NCBI RefSeq assembly: GCF_002924445.1
Contig: NZ_PIGG01000045.1
Coordinates: forward strand, 1-64,000
DNA from: Minwuia thermotolerans
GTDB lineage: Bacteria; Pseudomonadota; Alphaproteobacteria; Minwuiales; Minwuiaceae
Reading direction: 5' to 3'
Length of the DNA: 64,000 bases
Position 1 is the first letter of the stretch. Each line of letters opens with the position of its first letter. Below, one piece after another: positions 8,232 through 16,794 of the stretch. The notes below the pieces were generated by a model, which made no database searches, was not told the origin of the DNA, and saw only the letters and a list, made by a program, of their open reading frames with translations. Both the position numbers and the translations under genes were made by a program.

Positions 8232-8822
8232 GTGACAGATGGCGCGACAGAGGATTCGGACGGCGCTGAAGGCGCCGTTCCGGATCCCGAAGATCTTGAA
8301 ACTCATGTCCGCGTGCTGCGGCGCTACGCCCGGGCACTGATGGGCAACCCCGCCGGCGCCGATGACCTGGTTCAGGAGACCCTCAAACGGGCACTGATCC
8401 ACATCGGCAAGGGCCGTCAGGTCCGCAATCTGAGATCCTATCTGCTGACCATTCTGCACAACGTTCGCATGGATCAGATCCGCAAGGAGAAGAACCACGG
8501 TCAGCAGGTGCCGCTGGACGAGGCGATGACCGTTGCCGAGCCCGCCGCCCAGCCGCACCGGCTGGAATACAATCGGCTGCTGGCGGCCCTGTCCGAGCTT
8601 TCCGAAGACCAGCGCGCGGTGCTGCTGCTCGCGGGCCTGGAAGGCCGCAAGTACCGTGAAGTCGCCGAGATTCTGGGTCAGCCCATCGGCACGGTGATGT
8701 CGCGGCTGAACCGGGGACGCGCGGCGCTCAGGCGCCGTCTGGATGACGAAGCACCGGCGCAAGCGGCCGAGACCGCGTACGGCAAGCGGGACAAGCCGGT
8801 CCGTCGGCGCCACGCACGCTGA
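8232..8822 (+). CDS. ecfG: EcfG-type RNA polymerase sigma factor of the general stress response
   Basis: About 196 residues. Sigma region 2 is seen in LRRYARALMGNPAGADDLV and RSYLLTILHNVRMDQIRKEK. Region 4 is seen in LSELSEDQRAVLLLAGLEG followed by YREVAEILGQPIGTVMSRLN. In the alphaproteobacterial general stress response such a factor is held by NepR and released when phosphorylated PhyR captures NepR. Both partners are encoded 3 kb away on the opposite strand, which supports EcfG rather than another ECF group. The GTG at 8232 was taken as start because the N-terminal tail then has a usual length. The frame is open upstream to GTG 8118, so the start is uncertain. It runs convergently into the kinase gene with a 17-base gap. 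Confidence 0.85.
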   Translation: MTDGATEDSDGAEGAVPDPEDLETHVRVLRRYARALMGNPAGADDLVQETLKRALIHIGKGRQVRNLRSYLLTILHNVRMDQIRKEKNHGQQVPLDEAMTVAEPAAQPHRLEYNRLLAALSELSEDQRAVLLLAGLEGRKYREVAEILGQPIGTVMSRLNRGRAALRRRLDDEAPAQAAETAYGKRDKPVRRRHAR

Positions 8823-8839
8823 GCCCTCGTCCCGGCCGC

Positions 8840-10669
8840 CTACTCCGCCGCTTCGGGCAGCGCGCCGGGCTCTGCCCCGTCACCTTCGTCATCCTGTCCC
8901 CGGCCGGCGCCGCCGACCAGGCTGGCGATCGGCACGTCCATCACGATACGGGTGCCATCGCTGCCCTTGATCGAAAGCACGCCGCCGATCTGCTTGGCGA
9001 ATGCGTGCATCAGGTGCACGCCGAGTCCCTCCCGCGCGGCCTCGACATCGAATCCGATGCCGTCGTCGGTCAGGATCAGTCGGCCCGTACCGTCGTCCCG
9101 GATCGCGAAGGACAGCCCGATATGGCCGGCCCGCCCGTCGGGAAAGGCATGTTTCAACGCGTTGGTGATCGCCTCGGTCACAAGCAGCGCGATCGGCACC
9201 GCCCGGTCCGAAAGGATTGGCAGGTCGGGAATATCGCACTGGAACGCGATCCGTATGCGGTCGTCGCCGCTGCTGGCCAGCACCGCCTGCCCCAGTTCAG
9301 AGACGAAGGAATTGAGATCCACGAGTTGAAGGTCATCGCTCTCGTAGAGATAGCGGTGGACCAGGGTCAGGGCGCGTACGCGCAGCTTCACCTCGTCCAA
9401 CGCGCTGCGCGCCGACGTCTCGGTGACCGATTTGCCGTGGATGTTCAGCAGGCTGGTGACAATCTGAAGATTGTTCTTCACCCGGTGATGGATCTCCCGC
9501 AACAGCAGATCCTTCTGGGCCAGGGAGTCGCGCAGCTCCGCCTCCCGCGACTGGATGCGGAGGGCCATGACCTCCAATGTATCGCCCAATTGCCGGAGCT
9601 CCGCCGGCGCTTGTGTGAAATCCCGGCTGACCGAATAGTCGCCCCGGCCATAGGCCTGGCTCATCGCCCGCAGATCGGAGGTCCAGTGGATGACCAGCCG
9701 CTGGATGGCGAGCCACGCGGCTGCGACCGCCGTCAGCCAGATCACCGCCAGGCTCACGAGGCGGGTGATCATGTCCTTCTCCACCCAGCCGAGAGCGCTC
9801 GCCTTGGGCACGCCGAACAGCAGGCTCACGTCTCCGTGCGGCAGGGCGACGCTGCTGTAGAAGCGCGGCACGCCGTCGCTGCCGACCGCCTCGAAATCCG
9901 CGCTGCCACGGGCCACGATCCGCTCGCGCAGGTCCGCGTCGACCGTCTCGGAAAATGGCGACGAACCGGCCCGTTCCGCCTCCGCGTTCCATCGCGCCAG
10001 GGCGGCGTCCGTATCGTCCATAGAGAGGTCGGATCCGGCGAGCACCCGCCCGCGGCTATCGAGCAGGAAGGCGACGCCCTCCGCCGGCAATTGCGCCTGC
10101 CGGAGAAAGGAACTCAGCCAGTGAAGGCGCAGCGATGCCGCCAGGACACCGCGGAAGCGTCCCTCGTCATCATAGACGGCGTGAGCAACGACGATCACCG
10201 GATCGTTCGAATCCGGCACGAAGGTGTAGTCGCTGATCGTGAAACCGCGGTAACGCCGGACGTCGGCGAACCATGACCGCCCGGAGGCGTCGCTCATGCT
10301 CATTTCCCGGCCGCAGATCCGCCCGCCCGTTGGCGAGAAGAAGCCGAGACCGGCAAACTCGGGCGTGTTCTCGAGCGCCCGCGAAAAGACCTCTTCACAG
10401 ACATAATCCGGGGCATCGAGCGGCGTTTCCCGAATGACGCGCTGCAAGGCCGAACGGGTGTCTTCGAACGACTTCCTCTCATAGGTCGCCGCGAGCAGGG
10501 CGAACTGCTTGACCGACAGCTGCGCCCGCCGGGTGTGTTCGTCATAGGCGTCCCAGGCAAGATAGACGCTGAGCGTCACCGGGGGCAGCAGCACGAGAGC
10601 CAGGACGACGGCCAGCCGCTGACGCAATGCGCCGCGCAGCCACCAGGACGACAGCCGCGAACCGATCAC
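8840..10669 (-). CDS. Membrane sensor histidine kinase, HisKA_2 (PhyK-like) type
   Basis: A 609-residue kinase translated from GTG 10669. Transmembrane helices lie at about 17-38 and 301-325, enclosing a periplasmic sensor of about 260 residues of Cache-like size and pattern ([29 protein letters not shown]). A HAMP-like linker follows, then the HisKA_2 H-box [12 protein letters not shown] (His394/395), an N-box [11 protein letters not shown] near 499-509 and the glycine motif LTDDGIGF. This H-box is typical of kinases that control PhyR. The gene is the third of the nepR-phyR-kinase operon, 24 bases after phyR, so it is the probable cognate input to PhyR. A role as phosphatase is also possible. 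The extracellular signal is unknown. Confidence 0.85.
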   Translation of the reverse strand: MIGSRLSSWWLRGALRQRLAVVLALVLLPPVTLSVYLAWDAYDEHTRRAQLSVKQFALLAATYERKSFEDTRSALQRVIRETPLDAPDYVCEEVFSRALENTPEFAGLGFFSPTGGRICGREMSMSDASGRSWFADVRRYRGFTISDYTFVPDSNDPVIVVAHAVYDDEGRFRGVLAASLRLHWLSSFLRQAQLPAEGVAFLLDSRGRVLAGSDLSMDDTDAALARWNAEAERAGSSPFSETVDADLRERIVARGSADFEAVGSDGVPRFYSSVALPHGDVSLLFGVPKASALGWVEKDMITRLVSLAVIWLTAVAAAWLAIQRLVIHWTSDLRAMSQAYGRGDYSVSRDFTQAPAELRQLGDTLEVMALRIQSREAELRDSLAQKDLLLREIHHRVKNNLQIVTSLLNIHGKSVTETSARSALDEVKLRVRALTLVHRYLYESDDLQLVDLNSFVSELGQAVLASSGDDRIRIAFQCDIPDLPILSDRAVPIALLVTEAITNALKHAFPDGRAGHIGLSFAIRDDGTGRLILTDDGIGFDVEAAREGLGVHLMHAFAKQIGGVLSIKGSDGTRIVMDVPIASLVGGAGRGQDDEGDGAEPGALPEAAE

Positions 10670-10693
10670 TGATCCCGGCCTCGCGATGGCGGA

Positions 10694-11494
10694 CTAGGCC
10701 GCCTGCCTGCCGGCGGGCGCGGCCATCAGCGCGTGATAGATGGTCACCCTGAGCGTCTCCGGCTCGAAGGGCTTGGTGACGAGAAAGGCCGGCTCCCGCC
10801 CCTGCCCGCTCAGCAGACGCTCGGGATAGGCGGTCACGAAGATCACCGGCACATCCAGGGCGTCCAGAATATCTTCCACGGCGTCGATGCCTGAACTGCC
10901 GTCGCCCAGTTCGATGTCGGCCATGACGATGCCGGGATTGGTCCGCCGGGCGATAGCCACGGCCTCGTCCCGGGTGGCTGCGGTGCCCACGACCCTGTGG
11001 CCCATTTCCTCGACGATGCCGACGATGTCGACCGCGATGATGGGTTCGTCCTCGATCACCAGAGCCGTCGTCGCCGTCTGGTTCTGCAGATCGTCGTAGG
11101 CGAGTTGCAGCAGCCGGCCCACATCCTCCTCCGGGCGGTCGAGGATGCGCGCGGTCTCCTCGGTCGAAAAGCCGTCGATCGCCGTCAGCAGCAGAGCCTG
11201 GCGCTTGTGTTCGGCGAGGGCCTGAAGATAGGCGTCGGCTCCCCGGCCCGCCGGTTCCCCGCCCGAACCCGGTTCCGCGTGGATCGGGCCCGTCCGCTCC
11301 CACGCATTGTGGAAGCGTCTGTAGAGTTCAACGCGGCTTGCGGGCGGCGGCGTGCCGGCTTCGGCGTCGCAGAGCATGGCCTCCAGGCAGAGAACGACAT
11401 AACGGTCGCCGCGCGTCTGCGAGCCGGTCAGGGCGCGCGCGTAGCGGCGCAGATAGGGCAGGTTGCGCGCAACCAGCCGGTTCTCATTGTTCAT
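10694..11494 (-). CDS. phyR: PhyR-type response regulator with sigma-like domain
   Basis: 266 residues, the usual PhyR length. The N-terminal half mimics an EcfG sigma factor (YLRRYARALTG near 14-23; HKRQALLLTAIDGFSTEETA near 96-115). The C-terminal half is a receiver domain with acidic pocket EDE at 148-150, phospho-acceptor Asp193 (MADIELGDG) and Lys241 (TKPF). In the known pathway, phosphorylation exposes the sigma-like domain so that it binds NepR and frees EcfG. ATG 11494 was chosen because it gives the canonical N terminus. It lies 47 bases after nepR, and the kinase gene follows, so the three form one transcription unit. Confidence 0.95.
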   Translation of the reverse strand: MNNENRLVARNLPYLRRYARALTGSQTRGDRYVVLCLEAMLCDAEAGTPPPASRVELYRRFHNAWERTGPIHAEPGSGGEPAGRGADAYLQALAEHKRQALLLTAIDGFSTEETARILDRPEEDVGRLLQLAYDDLQNQTATTALVIEDEPIIAVDIVGIVEEMGHRVVGTAATRDEAVAIARRTNPGIVMADIELGDGSSGIDAVEDILDALDVPVIFVTAYPERLLSGQGREPAFLVTKPFEPETLRVTIYHALMAAPAGRQAA

Positions 11495-11541
11495 TTTTCT
11501 GTTGTACTCCCTTGCAACGCAACTTGGCGTTCGGGCCGGCG

Positions 11542-11730
11542 TCAGGCATCCGCGTCGCTGCCGCCTGATCCGCCCCCGCGCCTCTTCTTCTCGATCTGAG
11601 CCAGGAGCTCCGCCATCTGCGGCGGCAGGGGATCCTCCAGAACGTCGTTGTAGAGCGCCTCGAGTTCCGTCCGCATCCACAGCTCGAGATCGTCCTGGGC
11701 TTCCCGGTTCCTGTCCGGCTGTTGCGACAC
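11542..11730 (-). CDS. nepR: NepR anti-sigma factor
   Basis: A 62-residue protein with the NepR core ELEALYNDVLEDPLPPQM followed by AELLAQIEKKR, the helix pair that clamps EcfG or the sigma-like domain of PhyR. The frame is open further upstream (ATG at 11751 and beyond), but GTG 11730 has GGAGGA 6 bases upstream and gives the normal NepR size, so it is preferred. It is the first gene of the nepR-phyR-kinase operon. The C terminus is a Gly/Ser/Asp tail. No good GGAAC-N16/17-GTT promoter of the EcfG type was found upstream. Confidence 0.9.
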   Translation of the reverse strand: MSQQPDRNREAQDDLELWMRTELEALYNDVLEDPLPPQMAELLAQIEKKRRGGGSGGSDADA

Positions 11731-11880
11731 GTCCACTCCTCCGAAGGCCATCCGATGCGATACAGCGTGGCGTCCACCGGCAAGGCGCCGCGATCGGGTC
11801 CACCCGCGCAAGCGCCGCCGGCTGGGCGATATCTGCGCCGCCCGACCATTTCCGGAAAGTTTCAATCGATTCATCGAATG

Positions 11881-11932
11881 CCCTTCGTCATCCCCGCAAC
11901 GGGGACACCACTTCTGTACGTACGACGAAGGG
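11881..11932. promoter_or_regulatory. Nested inverted repeats upstream of nepR
   Basis: CCCTTCGTC (11881-11889) and GACGAAGGG (11924-11932) form a perfect 9-bp dyad. Inside it CCCCG-CAA-CGGGG (11892-11904) forms a second dyad and GTACGTAC (11917-11924) is a palindrome. The element lies about 150 bases before nepR and about 50 bases beyond the end of the ACT-domain gene at 11980. It could therefore be a terminator for that gene or part of the nepR control region. Confidence 0.4.
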
Positions 11933-11979
11933 GGCCTCGAATTATTCCATGAGAATGCCGCTACATGCTGAGAACGGCG

Positions 11980-12237
11980 TCAGGCCGCTTCGGCCGCGTC
12001 GCGGGCGAGCGAGCAGAGACTCACGTCGACGACGCCCGGCATGCCGGCGACCCGCTCCCGCAAGGTCTCCGCCGCGCCCGCCTTGCCGCCAGAGAACATG
12101 AACCGGACCCGCGCACGTTCCGTCATCGCATCCGCGATGACCGCCCGGCGCAAATCGAATCCCATCCGGCGCAGCTGGTCGAGGGCGCGCGGGAATGTGT
12201 CCATCGGCCGATCAGTGGTGAAACGAAGCGCGTGCAT
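11980..12237 (-). CDS. Small ACT-domain protein resembling acetolactate synthase regulatory subunit (IlvM-like)
   Basis: 85 residues covering one ACT fold: a strand with MHALRFTTDRP, a helix with FPRALDQLRRMGFDLRRA, a strand with RVRFMFSG, a second helix, and the final strand VVDVSLC. ACT domains of this size bind small ligands, often amino acids, and IlvM uses one to regulate acetolactate synthase. No synthase catalytic gene lies nearby. ATG 12237 has GAGGAGGAG just upstream. It is divergent from an Lrp/AsnC regulator across 146 AT-rich bases, suggesting that the Lrp protein controls it in response to an amino acid. Confidence 0.6.
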   Translation of the reverse strand: MHALRFTTDRPMDTFPRALDQLRRMGFDLRRAVIADAMTERARVRFMFSGGKAGAAETLRERVAGMPGVVDVSLCSLARDAAEAA

Positions 12238-12383
12238 GGTCTCCTCCTCAGGGAATGCACACAGACCATAGGCCCGAAGCTCCGGAATGAGTTTTTAAAT
12301 TTGCGGAAATATTGCTTGAATTAAAAATTTTCGGTCGTGTTAGAAAGCTACGTCAAAAAATTAATTCGATCCGGAGCAATATC
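12238..12383. promoter_or_regulatory. AT-rich divergent promoter with imperfect dyad, likely Lrp operator
   Basis: Between the ACT-domain gene and the Lrp-type gene lies an AT-rich stretch (about 12290-12370). TTTTTAAATTT (12292-12302) and AATTAAAAA (12319-12327) form an imperfect dyad, with another run AAAAAATTAATTCG close to the regulator start. AT-rich dyads of this kind suit Lrp/AsnC proteins, which commonly control their own gene and a divergent one. Confidence 0.5.
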
Positions 12384-12872
12384 ATGAAATCGGCGAAAGC
12401 CCGCCCGCTGGACGATATCGACCGCCGCATTCTCCGCGAGCTCGCCCTGAATGGCCGGCTGACCAGCGCGCAGCTCGGCGAACGGGTGGGGCTGTCGGCC
12501 AGCCCCTGCTGGCAGCGGGTCCGGCGCATGGAGGACGAAGGCGTCATCGAGGGCTACGCCGCGGTTCTCGACGCGCGGAAGCTGGGATTGCACCAGACCA
12601 TCATCATCGAGGTCACGCTGGAGCGGCACGACGACGACATCATCGAGCGTTTCGGCCAGGCTCTCGCCGAATGCCCGGAGGTCATCGAGGCCTATCTGAC
12701 CACGGGCGAGTATGACTATTTCATCCGCGTCGCGGTCGACAGCACAGAGGGTTACGAGAAATTCCTGAGAGAAAGGCTCTACCGCATTCCCGGCATCCGC
12801 CACACCCGCTCCTGCTTCGCGCTGCGCTGCCTGAAGCGGCTGGTCTCGCCCCTGCCCGACCCCGCGGGCTGA
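12384..12872 (+). CDS. Lrp/AsnC family transcriptional regulator
   Basis: 162 residues. The N-terminal winged helix-turn-helix (LDDIDRRILRELALNGRLTS, then LGERVGLSASPCWQRVRRME) is followed by the RAM/ACT-like effector domain (GYAAVLDARKLGL, then VIEAYLTTGEYDYFIRVAV). The family binds DNA as dimers or octamers and senses amino acids. ATG 12384 has GGAG about 8 bases upstream; the frame is open further up to 12312 without a good signal. It is divergent from the ACT-domain gene, which is the obvious candidate target along with autoregulation. Confidence 0.93.
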   Translation: MKSAKARPLDDIDRRILRELALNGRLTSAQLGERVGLSASPCWQRVRRMEDEGVIEGYAAVLDARKLGLHQTIIIEVTLERHDDDIIERFGQALAECPEVIEAYLTTGEYDYFIRVAVDSTEGYEKFLRERLYRIPGIRHTRSCFALRCLKRLVSPLPDPAG

Positions 12873-12879
12873 GCCGGAC

Positions 12880-13284
12880 CTAGCCCGCCCGCCGTTCGAA
12901 TTGCGGCAGGCCGTCAGGAATGTGATGGAAGGGCTGGCGGTCGATGGTGAAGATCGCCGCCTGTGGCTTGTAGATCGACGGATCGTCCAGGGTGCCGATC
13001 TTGATGATGAAGGAGTCTGGACGGTTCGGCGTCCGGGTGCCGATGGCGGTGCCGCAGGTCGGGCAGAACAGCCGCGTGACGGGCCGTTCCAGATCACTGC
13101 GGGCGAATGCCTTCGGCTCGCCTTTCGTGAAGCGGAATCCGTCCGCGGGCACGATCATGATCGCGTTGGGATTGCCGCCGGTGATGTACTGGCACTCGCG
13201 GCAGTGGCACTGGATCGCCGCCGTCGGCTCGCCGGTCGATTCGTAGCGCACGTCACCGCAATAACATCCGCCCTCGATCTTCAT
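12880..13284 (-). CDS. GFA family protein (glutathione-dependent formaldehyde-activating enzyme-like)
   Basis: 134 residues with the zinc-binding cysteine pattern of the GFA/CENP-V fold: GGCYCGDVRY near the start, QCHCRECQ in the middle and LFCPTCGTAIG in the second half. Members are small zinc proteins; only a few act on S-hydroxymethylglutathione, so substrate assignment would be a guess. ATG 13284 was preferred because GGAGGAG lies upstream and the cysteine motif then starts at residue 7. It is convergent with the Lrp gene, 7 bases apart. A second GFA protein of the same length is encoded at 58813. Confidence 0.88.
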   Translation of the reverse strand: MKIEGGCYCGDVRYESTGEPTAAIQCHCRECQYITGGNPNAIMIVPADGFRFTKGEPKAFARSDLERPVTRLFCPTCGTAIGTRTPNRPDSFIIKIGTLDDPSIYKPQAAIFTIDRQPFHHIPDGLPQFERRAG

Positions 13285-13410
13285 GGTCCACGCTCCTCCG
13301 CTCCGGCCATGGCCTGGGGGACGGAGACCCGAGGTCCCGCCCCTTTTTTCAGGCAGCCATGGTAACCGATCCGGCGCCAAGCGCGAGTCCGACGCCGGCG
13401 ATGCCGGTGA

Positions 13411-15099
13411 TCAGGCGGCCCGGATCCGTTCCAGGAAAGTGGAGACCTGACCGTTCAGGGAATCGAACTGGCCATTCAGGTTGGCCGCCGCATCGGAGAC
13501 GATCCGGACCGAAGCCCCGGTCTCGTCGATCCGGGCATGAATCGATCGGATGGTCTGCACGGTCTCCTGCACCGCCGACGCAGCCTCCTGCGCGCTCCGT
13601 GAGATCTCGTGGGTGGCCGCCCCCTGTTCCTCGACAGCCGCGGCAATGGAGGAGGTCACCGAATCCACTTCGCGGGTGGTCTCGGCGATGCGGGCGATGG
13701 CGGCCACAGCCTCGTTGGTCGCGCCCTGGATGGCGGCAATCTGCTCGCCGATGTCCTCGGTCGCCCGCGCGGTCTGGTTGGCCAGGGTCTTGACCTCGGC
13801 GGCGACGACGGCAAAGCCCTTCCCCGCCTCGCCCGCTCGGGCGGCCTCGATGGTGGCATTCAGCGCCAGCAGATTGGTCTGGCCGGCGATGTCCTGGATC
13901 AGGCCGACGACAGCGCCGATGCGATCGGCGGCCTCGGCCAGCGACCTGACCCGATGGCTGGTGTTCTGCGCGGTTTCGGTCGCGCCCTTGGTCATCTGCA
14001 CCGAATCCGCCAGCCGGCGATTGATCTCGGAGATCGAGCTGCTCAGTTCCTCCGCCGCGGCCGCGACGGCTTCGACCGCCGAGCTTGTGCGCTCCGACGA
14101 CTCGGTCACTGCACCGGCTTCGTCGAGCGCCTGGCTGGCAACGTCGACAAGCTGCATGGACGTGCCCCGCATCTCGGTCACCGCGCCGGTCACGTTGTCG
14201 ACTACCACCCTGACCGAGGAATCGAACTCGCCGGACAGGCTGAGGCGCGCCTGGCGGCGCTCCTCCGAGGCGGCGCGCAGCTGGCGCTCCTGATCGGCAT
14301 GCAATCGCTTCACTTCAAGGGCGTTTTCCTTGAAGACCAGCACCGCATCGGCCATCCGGCCCAGTTCGTCGGCGCGGCCCGTGCGCGGCACTTCGACGTC
14401 CAGATCGCCGTCGGCCAACCGCCTCATCGTCACCGACAGCGCCTCCAGAGCGCGGACGATCCCGGTCGTGATGAAGGCCGCCAGCGGCAGGATGATCAGC
14501 ATCGCGGCGAGCGCGGTCACGATGGATTCCGTCAGGGAGCCGTCGATCGCGCTGCCGGCCTCGGACAGCCGTTGGTTCAGCAAGGCCTGGCCCCTGGCCT
14601 CGATCGTGGCGAGGGACGCGCCCAGGCGGTCGCCGGCCTGATCGACGACATCGTCGATGCGCGCGAATTCGGCCTCGCTGGCGCCGCTTTCGATCGCCTG
14701 CCGCAGATCGGTCCGGATCGCCGTCGTCACATCCTCGAAGTCTGCCGCCAGTGTGCCCGCCGCGTCCTCGGCGCCCAACTCGCGTCCAAGGGATTCGATC
14801 GCCGGCAGGTTCTCGCCGAGATGGGCGACGGCCGCGTCGATGACCTCGGCCCGTTCGGGCCGGACCTGGCCTTCGGTCTTGTCGATGATCGAGTCCATCG
14901 CCGCCAGCAGCATGGCGCCGTTCTCCAGCCGCGCCTGGCTGACCATGGCGATGGAACGGCTGAGTTCGGCGGCCTGGCGCGTCTTCGTCTGTACCGAAGA
15001 TGAGGCGAAATAATGGTTCGCGCCAAGTACCGCAATGGCCATCACCGCCGCCATCGACAACAGTAGCATCCTGTTCCTGATGGTCCATCTGATCTTCAT
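13411..15099 (-). CDS. Methyl-accepting chemotaxis protein with four-helix-type sensor
   Basis: 562 residues. ATG 15099 has GGAGG 8 bases upstream. The first helix is at about 9-29. A periplasmic helical segment follows (about 30-190, of the size of a four-helix-bundle sensor), then a second helix near 193-215, a HAMP domain ([20 protein letters not shown]) and the signalling domain with the hairpin core [20 protein letters not shown]. It ends in FLERIRAA, like the three tandem receptors at 26-33 kb, but its sensor is unrelated to their NIT domain. No pentapeptide tether for CheR is visible. The ligand cannot be inferred. Confidence 0.93.
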   Translation of the reverse strand: MKIRWTIRNRMLLLSMAAVMAIAVLGANHYFASSSVQTKTRQAAELSRSIAMVSQARLENGAMLLAAMDSIIDKTEGQVRPERAEVIDAAVAHLGENLPAIESLGRELGAEDAAGTLAADFEDVTTAIRTDLRQAIESGASEAEFARIDDVVDQAGDRLGASLATIEARGQALLNQRLSEAGSAIDGSLTESIVTALAAMLIILPLAAFITTGIVRALEALSVTMRRLADGDLDVEVPRTGRADELGRMADAVLVFKENALEVKRLHADQERQLRAASEERRQARLSLSGEFDSSVRVVVDNVTGAVTEMRGTSMQLVDVASQALDEAGAVTESSERTSSAVEAVAAAAEELSSSISEINRRLADSVQMTKGATETAQNTSHRVRSLAEAADRIGAVVGLIQDIAGQTNLLALNATIEAARAGEAGKGFAVVAAEVKTLANQTARATEDIGEQIAAIQGATNEAVAAIARIAETTREVDSVTSSIAAAVEEQGAATHEISRSAQEAASAVQETVQTIRSIHARIDETGASVRIVSDAAANLNGQFDSLNGQVSTFLERIRAA

Positions 15100-15209
15100 G
15101 AAACTCGCCTCCGGATCAATGTTCCGGATCGTCAATAACCGCCAAATCTTGCCTGATTGTTAAGTGACCGACGGAAAGATTGCGGCGTGACGAGTGGGAC
15201 CGGGGCGGA

Positions 15210-15635
15210 TCAGAGTTCGGCGAAGACCCGTGCGCCGACGCGGCCGATTTCCTGGTCCTGTTCGGGCGTGCCGCCACTCTCGCCCAGGGCGCCCAGGACC
15301 TCGCCGGCGGCGGATTTCAGCAGGATACCGCCCCAGACGGGCGTGTACATGGGATCGCCGAACCAGGCGATGTCGCGGCGTTCCTCCCCCAGCCCCATGT
15401 CGAACAGCCGCTCCTTCAGCACCTTGGTGTCGCGCCGCCATTTCACGGCCGTATAGGCCTTGTTGTGGCTCATCCGCGCGTTCAGCGCCGAGCCGCCGTC
15501 CATGCGCGAGAGATGGATCAGGTCGCCCCCGGCGTCGACCACCGCCGCCGCCATCACCAGCCCGCGCTCCGCCGCCGCCGCCAGCATGGCGTCCACCACC
15601 TTGCGCGCCTCGGTCAGTCCCAGCCGTTCCGCCAT
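15210..15635 (-). CDS. GlcG/HbpS family (DUF336) protein
   Basis: 141 residues. Typical family features are seen: LTEARKVVDAMLAAAAERGL, AAVVDAGGDLIHLSRMDG, SHNKAYTAV and WGGILL. Proteins of this fold include haem-degrading HbpS, and many sit beside catabolic operons as GlcG without a defined activity. ATG 15635 has GGAGG at about 8 bases. It is divergent from the small lipoprotein gene at 15750 and may belong to the catabolic region that follows. Confidence 0.88.
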   Translation of the reverse strand: MAERLGLTEARKVVDAMLAAAAERGLVMAAAVVDAGGDLIHLSRMDGGSALNARMSHNKAYTAVKWRRDTKVLKERLFDMGLGEERRDIAWFGDPMYTPVWGGILLKSAAGEVLGALGESGGTPEQDQEIGRVGARVFAEL

Positions 15636-15749
15636 TCACCTGCCTCCCTCTTCGCCTGCTCTCATCGGCGCGTTTCCATCCTACCCCTTCGCTGGCCGCC
15701 GGAAATGCCCATGTGGTCCGGTAACGACGCAACAAGAGGAGACAATCCC

Positions 15750-15998
15750 ATGCGTATCGCCGCCCTCACCGCCCTGATCCTGAGCCTCGCCGCCTGCGCG
15801 TCGGCCGAGCGCGACTGGAATCATCCGACGGCCACCGCAGCGCAATTCGAGAACGACCAGGCCCATTGCCGCAACGAGGGCCTGCTGACCATCGGCGAGC
15901 GGTCGGAACTGCCCATGGACGCCGACGCTTTCGGCTTCGCCCGCGAGCGCGCCTATGAGGACTGCATGGCGGCGCTCGGCTACCGTTTCGGGGCCTGA
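15750..15998 (+). CDS. Small lipoprotein of unknown function
   Basis: 82 residues starting at ATG 15750 after AAGAGGAGA. A lipoprotein signal with lipobox LAAC (Cys16) is followed by a short globular part of about 65 residues with two more cysteines (in AHCRNEG and EDCMAALGY) that could form a disulphide. The pattern, with cysteines flanking a helix and a C-terminal ALGYRF, is common in small proteobacterial envelope lipoproteins of unknown role. It is convergent with the SDR gene, 8 bases apart. Confidence 0.75.
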   Translation: MRIAALTALILSLAACASAERDWNHPTATAAQFENDQAHCRNEGLLTIGERSELPMDADAFGFARERAYEDCMAALGYRFGA

Positions 15999-16006
15999 GC
16001 GCGCTA

Positions 16007-16780
16007 TCAACGCGGGTGCTGGCCGTCGTCCACCCGGACATAAGTGCCGGTCACGAAGTCCGACGATGGCGAGCAGAAATAGAGCAGCGAACTGTCGAGC
16101 TGTGACGGATCGCCCAGCCGCCCGCGCGGGAAGCCCTTGGTGATGTCGCCCATGCGCGAAAGCATGCCGTCCATCATCTCGGAGGCGAAGGCGCCGGGCG
16201 CGATGGCGTTGACGTTGATGTTGAAGCGCGCCCATTCCACGGCCAGCGCCTCGGTCATGCGGATCACCGCCGCCTTGCTGACCGAATAGAGGGCCGCGCC
16301 CTGGCCGCGGTAGTTGAACGCCCCGGCCGAGGAAATGTTCACGATGCGGCCGGGCGAATTCACCTCGATCAGACGCCGCGCGACCTCGCAGGACAGGATC
16401 CACGGCGCCCGAACGTTGGTGTCCAGCACCCCGTCGATCAGGTCCGTGGACATCTTCGTCGCCCACTGGGCGTCGGGAATGCCGGCATTGTTCACCAGGA
16501 TCGTCGGCACGCCGAGTTCGGCCTCAACCTGCGGCACGATGGCCTTGAGCTGCCCGGCGTCCGTGACGTCCAGGGCGAACGGCGCAGCCGTCCCGCCGGC
16601 CTTGCGGATTTCGGCCGCCAGTTCCTCCAGCCGTTCGACCCGGCGCGCGGTCAGCGCCACCTTCGCGCCGGCGGCCGCCAGCACCTTCGCGAAACGCAGT
16701 CCGAGGCCGGAGGATGCGCCGGTCACGATCGCGGTCTGGCCGGTCAGGTCGATCGAGAAATTGGGCAACGGAGCGGTCAT
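16007..16780 (-). CDS. Short-chain dehydrogenase/reductase
   Basis: 257 residues, classical SDR. The nucleotide-binding TGASSGLG is near 20-27, NNAG near 95, the catalytic Ser in NISSAGAF and the YSVSK Tyr/Lys pair near 163-167. NAD(P)-dependent oxidation or reduction of a hydroxy/keto group is expected; the substrate is not evident. ATG 16780 has a GAGGAG-like signal upstream. A second SDR gene precedes it by 14 bases, so both are probably co-transcribed within this catabolic stretch, possibly in beta-oxidation-like or alcohol metabolism with the crotonase upstream. Confidence 0.92.
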   Translation of the reverse strand: MTAPLPNFSIDLTGQTAIVTGASSGLGLRFAKVLAAAGAKVALTARRVERLEELAAEIRKAGGTAAPFALDVTDAGQLKAIVPQVEAELGVPTILVNNAGIPDAQWATKMSTDLIDGVLDTNVRAPWILSCEVARRLIEVNSPGRIVNISSAGAFNYRGQGAALYSVSKAAVIRMTEALAVEWARFNINVNAIAPGAFASEMMDGMLSRMGDITKGFPRGRLGDPSQLDSSLLYFCSPSSDFVTGTYVRVDDGQHPR

Positions 16781-16794
16781 GTCGTTCGATCTCC

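Noticed and set aside
11731-11979. EcfG-type promoter (GGAAC-N16/17-GTT) in front of nepR
   Set aside because: The closest match on the minus strand is GGAAT-N16-CGTC, with two mismatches at important positions. Too weak to annotate.
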